Below are positions 32,839-40,918 of a DNA stretch of 45,190 bases, piece after piece (position 1 is the first letter of the stretch; every line of letters begins with the position of its first letter). The position numbers and the translations under genes were made by a program. Origin of the DNA: Actinomycetota bacterium (GTDB lineage Bacteria; Actinomycetota; Thermoleophilia; RBG-16-64-13); contig JAHJSA010000066.1 of NCBI GenBank assembly GCA_018830645.1, forward strand, positions 1 through 45,190. The letters run 5' to 3'. The notes under the pieces were generated by a model that was given only the letters and a program-made list of their open reading frames with translations, did not search any database and had not been told where the DNA came from.

Positions 32839-34131
32839 CTAGAAGGTGATTCCCACCCCGGGGTGACACGTGAGACACAGGCCGTCTTTCTCTTTGCGCA
32901 CCATGTAGGTGAAGCCGCTGCCGTGCGGATCATGACAGCTCGAACACCTCATGGTCTGCTTGTGCCACGTGTCGTAATAGGGCGCGTCGTGAGGGTGGTT
33001 GGTCCGTAGGTGGGTCTTCCGCTCGTGGCACTCAGCGCACAGCGGGACCTCTCTCTTGGGCAGCAGCGGTCCGTAGGAAGAGCCGTGCCACATGTGGCAG
33101 TTGAGGCAACTACCCTTCTCGCGACCACTGCGGGAGACCTTGTCGTGAGCAGTCTTGGCCACCGAGACCACCTTCACCGCGTGGCACTCGCGGCACACGT
33201 CGTTGCCGGCGCCGTGCAGCAGCTTCCGGAAGTCGGAACCATGCACGAAGTGACAGCTCGTGCAGTTGAACTCTCCCGGGACGGGATGCCTCGAATCGAG
33301 CTTGAACAGCGCTTGCACCGACGTGTGGCAGCGATAGCACAGGGCGGGAGGCTTGGCCTGCAACAGGGGCGTGTCATCCGAGAAGTGGGGCAGATGACAC
33401 GTCGTGCACTCCTCCCCGGCCGGGCTGTGCAAGTACCTCTTTGTGAGCTCCTCGTCTATCTCGGTGTGGCAGTCAAGACACAGGTCGGGCTGCGCCGCCT
33501 TCGTCATGCCGGTGTAGTCCGAAGCGTGCGGCGAATGGCACGCGATGCAATCGAGGTCGCCGAACGGTGCGTGCACCTGCTCGTGCTGTGCGCTGTCGGC
33601 CACGAAGTGGCACGTCACACACAGGTGTTTCGCGGAACGTACCAGCAGCTTGGGGAAGTCGGTTCCGTGCGGATCGTGGCACGCGGTGCACTCGCCGTTC
33701 TGGAACGGCGGGTGCTGGTGCTGGTCGTCGTATGCCGCACCGACCGATCCGTGGCAGATCACGCAAAGTTCGCGCTGCGTGGCGATGAGGAACGGGCCCT
33801 CACCGGAGATGGTCCCGTCCGCGTTGGGCGCCGGATGCTGCGTGTGACACCGCAGGCATGGGACCTTCTCTGGAGCGTGAGCCGAGCCATTCTGGTGCCG
33901 GTCGGGGTGGCACGACAGGCAATCTTCAACCGTATCGGTGCCGGATGCAGGGGGCACGAACGTCGCCAGGTTCAGGAACGAGCAGGAGCGGGTGGTGAGC
34001 AGGATGATCAGAATCACAACGAGCAATACGGCGAGGATGATCTTGCCCAGCAGTGAGCGCCGGTTGTCATCCTCTCCTTCGTTGTCCGGCGGGTCCGGGG
34101 AAACCGGATCGGCCGCGGCCTGATCAGTCAC
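32839..34131 (-). CDS. Membrane-anchored 15-heme cytochrome (doubled-CxxCH type)
   Basis: The start is the GTG at 34131, with GAGGTG close upstream. A longer frame to 34350 runs through the terminator and has no site. The product has 430 residues. An acidic cytosolic lead of about 28 residues is followed by a membrane helix (about 30-50). Fifteen CxxCH motifs follow, mostly in the doubled arrangement with xxHG between pairs (CTACHDPHG, CTSCHFVHG, CSSCHDPHG). It ends CLTCHPGVGITF, nearly the same as the heptaheme protein. This group of repeats is typical of extracytoplasmic electron carriers that pass electrons along a heme chain. It precedes the penicillin-binding protein gene by 10 nt. Confidence 0.92.
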   Translation of the reverse strand: MTDQAAADPVSPDPPDNEGEDDNRRSLLGKIILAVLLVVILIILLTTRSCSFLNLATFVPPASGTDTVEDCLSCHPDRHQNGSAHAPEKVPCLRCHTQHPAPNADGTISGEGPFLIATQRELCVICHGSVGAAYDDQHQHPPFQNGECTACHDPHGTDFPKLLVRSAKHLCVTCHFVADSAQHEQVHAPFGDLDCIACHSPHASDYTGMTKAAQPDLCLDCHTEIDEELTKRYLHSPAGEECTTCHLPHFSDDTPLLQAKPPALCYRCHTSVQALFKLDSRHPVPGEFNCTSCHFVHGSDFRKLLHGAGNDVCRECHAVKVVSVAKTAHDKVSRSGREKGSCLNCHMWHGSSYGPLLPKREVPLCAECHERKTHLRTNHPHDAPYYDTWHKQTMRCSSCHDPHGSGFTYMVRKEKDGLCLTCHPGVGITF

Positions 34132-34300
34132 ACGCCCACCTCGTTCACAAGAAGACGCCCAGCGAGGGGCACTGTCGAAGGACCATATCGGCTCGAGAGC
34201 CCTTCCCCTTGATGCCTGCGAGCGCATGTGAAGACCTGCGCAACGCGCCACGCACCAGAATAACGTACGAGGGGCGCTCCCGCTAGACGCGCACGAAAAC

Positions 34301-34336
34301 GGAGGCGGCCGAGTCCCGAGGGACTCGGCCGCCTCC
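34301..34336 (-). terminator. Terminator of the ten-gene cytochrome operon
   Basis: A perfect 16-bp stem (34301-34316 and 34321-34336) with a 4-nt loop. On the minus strand it is followed by GTTTTCG. It lies 43 nt past the end of the last lipoprotein cytochrome and is the strongest hairpin in the window. Confidence 0.88.
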
Positions 34337-34379
34337 ACACGGCTCCACAACCTACCGCGTCAACGTTCCGAAGCTAGGA

Positions 34380-35276
34380 TCAGGTGCCGGGCTCCAGGTT
34401 CATATCGAACTCGCCGGTGACATGGCAGCGAGCACACGTCAACGGATTGTGGCAGGCGAAGCAGCTTTCGGCTCCGGCCGCCTTGACGATGGGCGGATGC
34501 TGAAGCGTCCAAGGCGTCTCGCCGGGCTTGTAGCCCGCATGGTGACAGTCGTTGCAGAGGTATTCCGCCGGATGGCACGTCGCGCACGACTGCTTACCGC
34601 CGCTCGCCACCGTCTGCGGGTGGGCGGCCTGCCAATCGGAAGCGTGCGGCATGGGGGTCTTGTGGCACGAGTCGCAGAAACTCGCAGCGTGACACATGTC
34701 GCAGTAGCCGCGATCTTCAGCGGCCAGGGCCGAGTGCTCGGCATCCACCGTCTTCACCAATCCCGGGTTTGCCGCGGGAAGCCATCCCGCAGCCGTGTGA
34801 TTCGCCGGCACGAGCGGGAAGTCGGCCGGATGACACGCTGAGCAGGCTCCCGGAGCCACAGCGTTCGCCTCTTGCGTGTGACACACGAAGCAGGCCTGCA
34901 TCTTCGGCTTCACGATAGTGTCGGGCTGGTGGGTGGGGATCGCGTGGCAATCCTCGCACCGGTAGCCCTTGTTCAGGTGCAGCGCGTGCCCGAAGTTCGG
35001 GGTGAGCACAGTGCTGGTCGCCAGGAACTGATTGAAGTCGGAGTGGCAATCCGTGCAGATCTTGAAGCTCTCGGACACAGGCTGCACGGCCTCCGAGCCG
35101 CCCGCGGTGGTCGCGGTGGTCTCGGTGCCCGGTGCGGCCGTGGTCTCCGTTCCGCCGGCGGTGGTGCTCGTTGTGCCGGGCCCGGCCTCGGTGCAGCCGG
35201 TGAAGACGACCAGTGCGACCGCCAACAAGGCGAACAGCAATGATGTGATGACTACTCTCGATCTGGGTGTTCTCAT
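34380..35276 (-). CDS. Lipoprotein cytochrome, 10 hemes
   Basis: The start is ATG 35276, with GGAGG 7 nt upstream. The TTG before it is less likely. The product has 298 residues. A signal peptide ends in the lipobox VFTGC at about residue 28, so the protein is probably lipid-anchored. A Thr-rich linker (about 33-62) leads to ten CxxCH motifs. CHKTPMPHASDW is a case of the CxxCHxxxMPHPxxW pattern. It is the last gene of the operon, 119 nt after the previous one, and lies in front of the terminator. It has the same plan as the next two lipoprotein cytochromes upstream. The likely role is electron transfer in or across the wall. Confidence 0.9.
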   Translation of the reverse strand: MRTPRSRVVITSLLFALLAVALVVFTGCTEAGPGTTSTTAGGTETTAAPGTETTATTAGGSEAVQPVSESFKICTDCHSDFNQFLATSTVLTPNFGHALHLNKGYRCEDCHAIPTHQPDTIVKPKMQACFVCHTQEANAVAPGACSACHPADFPLVPANHTAAGWLPAANPGLVKTVDAEHSALAAEDRGYCDMCHAASFCDSCHKTPMPHASDWQAAHPQTVASGGKQSCATCHPAEYLCNDCHHAGYKPGETPWTLQHPPIVKAAGAESCFACHNPLTCARCHVTGEFDMNLEPGT

Positions 35277-35395
35277 CAACTCACCTCCTTCCTTCTACGT
35301 CGCTTCTCTTCTCCCCGATAGCCGGGGCGATTCTCCACTATTTCGCCGGAGGGCGCAAGCGACCTGCCGGTGAGCGGACTCGGCGCCCGTTCGGG

Positions 35396-36394
35396 CTAGT
35401 TCTTGGGGAAGCGTCCCACATCATGGCATTCCTCGCAGAAGACCTGCTCGTGGCAGACGAAGCACGCACCGGTGCCGCGCTGCTCGACGATGGGACCATG
35501 CTCGTCTGAGGTCCAGGCCGCGGTCGGCGAGAAGCCGGCGTGATGGCAGGCATTGCAGAACTGCGGGGTCGACGGATGGCAACGAGCGCACGAAGACGAG
35601 TTGTCGGCGGCGATGTCCCCGTGACTGCTGTACCAGAAGGCCGGATGCGGCATCTCGACCCCGTGACAGCGCACGCAGAAGGCCGCATCGCGTGATTGGT
35701 GGCACTTCTCGCATGTGTCCGCGTGCGAGTAGGCGAAGCCGGTGTGCGACGCCTCCCAGCCGGCCGGATGGGGCATCACCACACCGTGACACTGCTCGCA
35801 CCACACCTGGACGTCGTGACACTTCTCGCAGGTCTTGCGTTCCAAGACATCGGGATCGAGATGCACCACCGGCTCGTCGTAGCCGGGGGCGATCTCGTCG
35901 ATCTTACGGTGGCAGTTCACGCACTGATGCGGAGCCGTCTCGCCTTCGTGACACGAGAGACAACTCATCATCATGGGAGCAGGAGCGTCGAAGTGCCCGA
36001 GCGGTGGCCTGTGGCAGGTGTCGCACGCCTGATCGAGAGAGAGGTGGACCTCGTGAGAGAAGACCAGGTCGTGGTCGGGTGTTTGCGGCGGCATATCGAG
36101 GAAGTCCGCGTGACACACCTCGCAGGTGCGGAACGGCTCACCTTCAAGGAACTGGGGCGAACTCGACACTCCCTCCGTCGGTCCCACGGTGGCGCTCGTA
36201 AGGCTCTGAAAGGCTCCGCCCGACTGCTCGACTGAGGCGTCGGTGGTGCCGGGCGATTCCGCGGAACTCCCCCATGGGCCCAGGACAAGGAGGCCCCCGA
36301 CGCCAAGAGCCGCTACGATCGCCACCACCAGTCCAACCAAGATCTTCACCCGGGAGCCGGCGCCGCGAATCGATGAGAGAGGTCCGGAGATCAT
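35396..36394 (-). CDS. Membrane-anchored 12-heme cytochrome of the MPHP group
   Basis: The start is ATG 36394, which overlaps the stop of the upstream gene (GGATGA), with GGGAGG 7 nt before. The product has 332 residues. An N-terminal helix (about 17-40, VKILVGLVVAIVAALGVGGL) has no clear cleavage or lipid site and is likely the anchor. A Ser/Thr/Gly linker follows up to about 85. Twelve CxxCH motifs follow. The pattern CxxCHxxxMPHPxxW occurs twice (CHGVVMPHPAGWEASH, CHGVEMPHPAFWYSSH). It is a paralogue of its operon neighbours. It may act between membrane modules and the lipoproteins. The exact order is unknown. Confidence 0.9.
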   Translation of the reverse strand: MISGPLSSIRGAGSRVKILVGLVVAIVAALGVGGLLVLGPWGSSAESPGTTDASVEQSGGAFQSLTSATVGPTEGVSSSPQFLEGEPFRTCEVCHADFLDMPPQTPDHDLVFSHEVHLSLDQACDTCHRPPLGHFDAPAPMMMSCLSCHEGETAPHQCVNCHRKIDEIAPGYDEPVVHLDPDVLERKTCEKCHDVQVWCEQCHGVVMPHPAGWEASHTGFAYSHADTCEKCHQSRDAAFCVRCHGVEMPHPAFWYSSHGDIAADNSSSCARCHPSTPQFCNACHHAGFSPTAAWTSDEHGPIVEQRGTGACFVCHEQVFCEECHDVGRFPKN

Positions 36395-37272
36395 CCAGCA
36401 CCTCCCTTCCCGTGCGTGTCGTGTATCTGGTGACAGTCGATGCAATCTTCGTCGACGTGGCAGATGCTGCACTCACCCCGCTTCGTGGCCGCCATCTCGG
36501 AGTGAGCAGCCCCCCAGTCGGAGGGGTGCGGCATGGGCATGCCGTGGCACGCCACGCACTGCTGCGGCTCATGGCACGAGGTGCACATCTTCGAGCCGCT
36601 ATCGATCACCGGCAGGCCATGGGTCTTCGTCCACTCCCGGGGGTGCGGCATCGCGACGGGGTGACACGCGAGACAGTCTTCGTCCGGATGGCAGGTGGAG
36701 CACATCTCCAAACGCGGATAGGCGATCTCCCCGTGCTTGGCCTCCCACTGGTCGGGATGCGGCATCTGTACCCCATGACAGGTCTGGCAGTGGAGGTAGA
36801 TGTTGTGGCAGTTCTCGCAGACCTTGCTGGAGTCCAGCGCGAGCACCTCCCGACCGTGGGCGACGCCGTAGTCCGCGTGGTGAGGCATCTTGAGGCCGTG
36901 GCACTCGTCGCAGGTCTCGCTCACCGGGCGCGGATCTCCAGAGTGACCGTAGGCCTCGTGGCAGCTGGAACACATGATGCGCTGTGAAACGTGCGGCCTG
37001 TGCGCGAAGACCTTCGGGTCCTCGGTGGTCGCCAACTCGTCGAGGGTGTCCTCGTGACAAGAGAGACACGCGTCGTCGAGCAGCGGCATGACGAACACGG
37101 TGGTGCTCGTGGTCTCCCCCGAAGCGGGAGCTTCTTGACCGGCATCTCGGGTGCTCTCGCCGCCTGTCGCGGCCACAGACGCCGCGCAGCCGGTCAGCGC
37201 GGCGGAGATCAAGAGAAGCCCGAGTAGGATAGGGCCGAAACGGGCCGAAACGCGTCCGCTGGATGCCACCAT
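36391..37272 (-). CDS. Lipoprotein cytochrome, 11 hemes
   Basis: The ATG at 37272 lies only 3 nt after AGGAGG, so the adjacent GTG (37269) may be the true start. The product has 293 residues. Its signal peptide ends in a lipobox ALTGC at residue about 29. A short Gly/Ser/Thr linker follows. Eleven CxxCH motifs include four with the MPHP or MPHH ending (CHGLKMPHHADY, CHGVQMPHPDQW, CHPVAMPHPREW, CHGMPMPHPSDW), the highest density in the operon. The lipid anchor places the cytochrome outside the membrane. It is translationally linked to the next gene. Confidence 0.9.
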   Translation of the reverse strand: MVASSGRVSARFGPILLGLLLISAALTGCAASVAATGGESTRDAGQEAPASGETTSTTVFVMPLLDDACLSCHEDTLDELATTEDPKVFAHRPHVSQRIMCSSCHEAYGHSGDPRPVSETCDECHGLKMPHHADYGVAHGREVLALDSSKVCENCHNIYLHCQTCHGVQMPHPDQWEAKHGEIAYPRLEMCSTCHPDEDCLACHPVAMPHPREWTKTHGLPVIDSGSKMCTSCHEPQQCVACHGMPMPHPSDWGAAHSEMAATKRGECSICHVDEDCIDCHQIHDTHGKGGAG

Positions 37273-37308
37273 GCGCCTCCTAGTGCTGTCTTGGCCGTGA
37301 CTCGTGCC

Positions 37309-38274
37309 CTAGCCCCCCAGCACGCCTCGCTGCTTGCCGGTGCGCACGTGGCACTCGGAGCAGAAGGGTGGTACGTGACACTCGTAACATGACTCAGCGC
37401 CAAGGCTTCTGGCCACGGTCCTATGCTGGGCCGTCCAGTCTTGCAGGCGCTCGTACTCGACGTGATGGCAGTCGTTGCAGAACTTGACGCCCTGGTCGTG
37501 ACACATGGAGCAGGCCTCCCGCTCGGACTTCGCCGACTCCTGATGGGCGGCCGGCACCCACTCGTCGGGGTGCGGGATCGCCATGCGGTGGCACGAGTCG
37601 CAATAGCTCTGCTCGTGGCACATCTTGCAGAAGAGGCGTTTCGTCTTCGCGTCGGCACTGTGCATGCCGAGCCCATCTCCCGCGAGCTTCACCCAGGTGG
37701 CCTCACTGTGATCCGGAGTCACCGGGGCGATGTCCGCGGTGTGACACGTGTCGCACGCGGTGGAGGCGAGGCTGCCCTGTTGGCCGTGCACCGTACCGTG
37801 ACAGACGAAACAGGTCTCCACAGAGACGTAGACGATCCTGCCCGGCTTGTGCGGGAACTCCTGGTGGCAGGCGGCGCACCGGATGCCTTCCGCGAAATGG
37901 GCCGGGTGATTGAACACGAGCTTGCGCTCGCGACGCCAGTCGAGTTCCCTGTCGAGCCGGTCGTGACACGTCGCGCAGAGCGAGATGAACTTCGCAGGGT
38001 GCTCCGCATCAGCCTCCAGTTCGGCCTGCAGTAGCTGCGCGGTCTCGCCGTCGGCCTCGCCGCCGGCCTCGCCGGTGGCGGCAGATACGTTGGTGGTGGT
38101 CACGCCGTCTTCGACCTGCGGGCTCGTGGGTGAGAGGGAGATCTGACCGCAGCCGGCGGCGCCCGCGGCAAGCAGACACGTGAGGACGAACGCCGCTCCG
38201 AGACGCGCAATGCCGGCCCGGCGAGTGCGGACGCCTCGATCCGATCGGTCGTCGTTCATTGAAGATGGTCCCAT
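37309..38274 (-). CDS. Lipoprotein cytochrome, 10 hemes, first of the MPHP group
   Basis: The ATG at 38274 overlaps the stop of the cytochrome b gene in TGATG. A GTG one codon earlier is possible, and an ATG at 38259 too. The product has about 321 residues. The signal peptide ends in the lipobox AAGAAGC at about residue 42. A Thr/Ala/Gly linker follows. Ten CxxCH motifs are present, with CHRMAIPHPDEW as the MPHP-like site. The tight coupling to the cytochrome b gene suggests that this lipoprotein takes electrons from the membrane module. It is the first of four similar cytochromes in a row. Confidence 0.9.
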   Translation of the reverse strand: MGPSSMNDDRSDRGVRTRRAGIARLGAAFVLTCLLAAGAAGCGQISLSPTSPQVEDGVTTTNVSAATGEAGGEADGETAQLLQAELEADAEHPAKFISLCATCHDRLDRELDWRRERKLVFNHPAHFAEGIRCAACHQEFPHKPGRIVYVSVETCFVCHGTVHGQQGSLASTACDTCHTADIAPVTPDHSEATWVKLAGDGLGMHSADAKTKRLFCKMCHEQSYCDSCHRMAIPHPDEWVPAAHQESAKSEREACSMCHDQGVKFCNDCHHVEYERLQDWTAQHRTVARSLGAESCYECHVPPFCSECHVRTGKQRGVLGG

Positions 38275-38978
38275 CACTGCGGCTTGATCTTGCCCTCTTG
38301 GACAAGACGATCGTACCAGGCCCTCTTGTCATGCTTCAGGTGCTCGACGGGCATGCGTCCCGTGAAGATCACCGGGTCCAAGGGGAACACGTTCATGCGC
38401 AAGTGCGAGTTGTAGAGGTGGACGAACAGGATCCATCCGATGGCCAGGATGGCCTCGTCACCGTGGATGATCCGCGCCACGTTCAGGAAGATGCCCGACA
38501 CGAACTGACCCGTGACGGTGGGGAACCACAGAGCAAAGCCGGAAGTACCGATCATGGCGATGCCCCAGAAGACCGCGAACCAGTCGAACTTCTCCCAGAA
38601 GGTGAAGCGCTCGAAGCGCGGCCGCTCCCCCCTGTCGAAGAACCACTTGATCATGCCTATCAGGTCGTAGAGGTCTTTCTTCCGGAAGAAGATGGAGTCG
38701 GGGCCGAAGACGTCCGCCTTCCTGATCACCACCCAGTACATGAGGTATATGGCGTGGACGACGAAGACGCCGACCATGAACCCCGCCATCACCCGGTGGA
38801 TCAGGCCCGCATTGTGGACGCCTCCCCAGAAGTTCATCATCGCCTGAGCCCAGAAGTCGTAACTGTACTTGAGCGGTGGGCCGGTGAGAGTGCACCCGAT
38901 GAAGGTGGTCATCATCACGAAATGGCTCAGCCTGTGGTACCAGTTGAAGCGGACGTAGTAGTCCTTGCCTTCTTCCAT
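38274..38978 (-). CDS. Cytochrome b subunit of quinol-oxidising module, copy 2
   Basis: The start is ATG 38978, in a TGATG overlap with the heptaheme gene, behind GAGGAGGGGGG. The product has 234 residues with four to five membrane helices and His pairs in helices (WYHRLSHFVMM, GLIHRVMAG, IIHGDEAIL), as in the b-type subunits of Ni-Fe hydrogenases and formate dehydrogenases. The conserved loop TGRMPVEHLKHD closes the protein. It would bind two b hemes and pass quinol electrons to the heptaheme partner. It is a paralogue of the gene at 40067-40918. Confidence 0.88.
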   Translation of the reverse strand: MEEGKDYYVRFNWYHRLSHFVMMTTFIGCTLTGPPLKYSYDFWAQAMMNFWGGVHNAGLIHRVMAGFMVGVFVVHAIYLMYWVVIRKADVFGPDSIFFRKKDLYDLIGMIKWFFDRGERPRFERFTFWEKFDWFAVFWGIAMIGTSGFALWFPTVTGQFVSGIFLNVARIIHGDEAILAIGWILFVHLYNSHLRMNVFPLDPVIFTGRMPVEHLKHDKRAWYDRLVQEGKIKPQ

Positions 38979-40006
38979 CACGCACCCCCCTCCTCGTCGG
39001 CGCCTGAGCGCGTGGGCTTGTCCGGCTCCCGCTCGTGGTCAGATTCGCCGGTCGAGCGATAGGATTCCTCTTCGAGGGCTCTGATGAAGCCGAAGAGACG
39101 ACCGAGGCCCCCGCCCATGACCCCGAGGATGATCCTGGTCTCCTTCTGAAGGTGGACGGTGGTGTAGGCGATCCCGACCACCAGTACGACGATGAGCAGG
39201 GTGCTGAAGAAGAGGTAGACGGCCCTCACCCCCCACCACGCGTTGAGGAAGTGTGGCTCGAGGTGCATCTGGAAGTAGGTGAACCCCGCATTGGCTCCCG
39301 GGTGGCACTGGCGACACGCTTCGACCGTCTCCGGTTCGCCGCTGTGAAGGGCTAGGTTCTCGTGGTAGCCGTGGCAGTCGAAGCACGTGGCCGCCCGCTC
39401 GTAGCCCAAGTTAAGGGCCTTGATGTGGAACTCGTCGCGGGCCCGGTCGAAATAGTCTTCGTGACACCTGCCGCAGGAGTCACGGGCCATCTCCATCTTG
39501 AACTCCGCGGTCTCCTCACCGAGCCGCACCCTCTTGATAGCGTGGGACCCGTGGCACGAGATGCAGATGGGGCCTGCCTCGTCCTGATAGTAGAACTTGG
39601 CGTGGGAGGAGGTCTGATAGCTCATGAAGGCATCCGGGTGGCACGCCTCGCAAGCTTCGATGGCCACCTGACGGAAGTCCTTCTCGACATCCACCTGATG
39701 CTGCGGGATGGTAAGGACGAATCCCTTGTGACAGGCCGAGCATGCCAACTCCCCGTGCACTGACTCCACAAACGTGGCTGAATCCACATAGAGCGACTTC
39801 GGCCCACCTTCGGTCGGGGTGGTGTCGACGAAGTCGGGGTCACCGTGACAGATCAGGCACCCTTCGACATCCCGCGCGGCCGCGGGCCAGGCCACCGCCA
39901 AACAAAGAAGAAGGGCCAGACCCAGCACCGCCTCGAGCCGTCGCAGCCGACTCAAACGGCCCAAGCCCGCCCTCGGGTGGCCCCTCTCCGCGCATCGCCG
40001 ACCCAT
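38978..40006 (-). CDS. Heptaheme membrane cytochrome, partner of cytochrome b, copy 2
   Basis: The start is ATG 40006, with GGGGG 5 nt upstream. The product has 342 residues. A signal peptide or first helix (about 27-46) is followed by seven CxxCH motifs, then a membrane helix (about 255-280) and a charged cytosolic tail of about 60 residues. The layout (secreted heptaheme domain with C-terminal anchor) is matched by the gene at 40918-41856. The tail is longer here. Heptaheme plus cytochrome b makes a two-gene unit that should move electrons from quinol to the outside. Confidence 0.88.
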   Translation of the reverse strand: MGRRCAERGHPRAGLGRLSRLRRLEAVLGLALLLCLAVAWPAAARDVEGCLICHGDPDFVDTTPTEGGPKSLYVDSATFVESVHGELACSACHKGFVLTIPQHQVDVEKDFRQVAIEACEACHPDAFMSYQTSSHAKFYYQDEAGPICISCHGSHAIKRVRLGEETAEFKMEMARDSCGRCHEDYFDRARDEFHIKALNLGYERAATCFDCHGYHENLALHSGEPETVEACRQCHPGANAGFTYFQMHLEPHFLNAWWGVRAVYLFFSTLLIVVLVVGIAYTTVHLQKETRIILGVMGGGLGRLFGFIRALEEESYRSTGESDHEREPDKPTRSGADEEGGA

Positions 40007-40066
40007 CACATCCCCCTTGCGCACTCCCGCAGTAGCTTCTCTCACGCCTTCTCGCTCAACTCTCCA

Positions 40067-40918
40067 CTAGAACAACACCGGCCAGAGGACAAGGAGCACG
40101 GTGTACGACGCTGCCAGGAAGGCGAACACCGTGGCCGTCGCGGTCACCCACCGGAACAGACGACGCCTGCGCGCCGACGGAGCGGGGCGGATCACCTCAT
40201 GAAGCGTTCCGGCCTTGAGCCGGTTCTCGTACTCCTGTGGACGATCGCTTATGTAGTGTTCGACGGGCAAGTAGCCGGAGAAGATCACCTCGTCGGCCGG
40301 GAACGACTCCGGCCTCCCGTGGGCCGAGAAGAAGTGCACGAAGATGAAGATCACCCCGGTCGCGAGAAACGCCTCGTTCGAGTGGATCACGAGAGCGACG
40401 TTCAGCGAAACGCCGGGCAGGATCCTGGTGGTGGCTTCAGGGAACCACATCATCAAGCCGGATCCACCGATCAGGAAGGTGCCGGCGAACAGGGCCCAGA
40501 AGTCGAACTTCTCCCAGTAGGCGAACCGGCTGAGCTTCGGCTTCTGCCCCTTGCCAAAAAACCAGCGGAACATGCCCTTCATGTCGGCCCAGTCCTTCTT
40601 CCCGGGCACGATCGAGTCCTCGTGGAAGATCGGCCCCTTCCGGGCGACCACGTACCAAGCCATGTAGCTGAACTCGAGGATGAAATACAGGATGTTGACC
40701 ACAGCCATGACCCGGTGCAGGAACCCGGCAGCCGCGACTCCCCCCATAAGGTCCATCAGGAGCTGGGCCCAGATGCTGTCCTTGAACTTGAGGGGGACGC
40801 CGGTCAAGACCAGGCCGAAGAAGCTCACCATCACCAGAACGTGGTTGAAGCGATGGAAGGCGCTGAACCGATGGTAGACGAGGTTCACACCGTCTTTGGC
40901 GTCGGTACCATGGGCCAT
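40067..40918 (-). CDS. Cytochrome b subunit of quinol-oxidising module, copy 1
   Basis: The start is ATG 40918, in a TGATG overlap with the upstream heptaheme gene and behind AGGAGG. A longer frame starts inside that gene and is a shadow. The product has 283 residues. Four to five helices carry the same pattern as copy 2 (FHRFNHVLVMV, GFLHRVMAV, VIHSNEAFL), and an extra C-terminal helix (about 255-280) is absent from copy 2. The loop SGYLPVEHYISD matches TGRMPVEHLKHD of copy 2. It most likely binds two b hemes and oxidises menaquinol. Confidence 0.88.
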   Translation of the reverse strand: MAHGTDAKDGVNLVYHRFSAFHRFNHVLVMVSFFGLVLTGVPLKFKDSIWAQLLMDLMGGVAAAGFLHRVMAVVNILYFILEFSYMAWYVVARKGPIFHEDSIVPGKKDWADMKGMFRWFFGKGQKPKLSRFAYWEKFDFWALFAGTFLIGGSGLMMWFPEATTRILPGVSLNVALVIHSNEAFLATGVIFIFVHFFSAHGRPESFPADEVIFSGYLPVEHYISDRPQEYENRLKAGTLHEVIRPAPSARRRRLFRWVTATATVFAFLAASYTVLLVLWPVLF

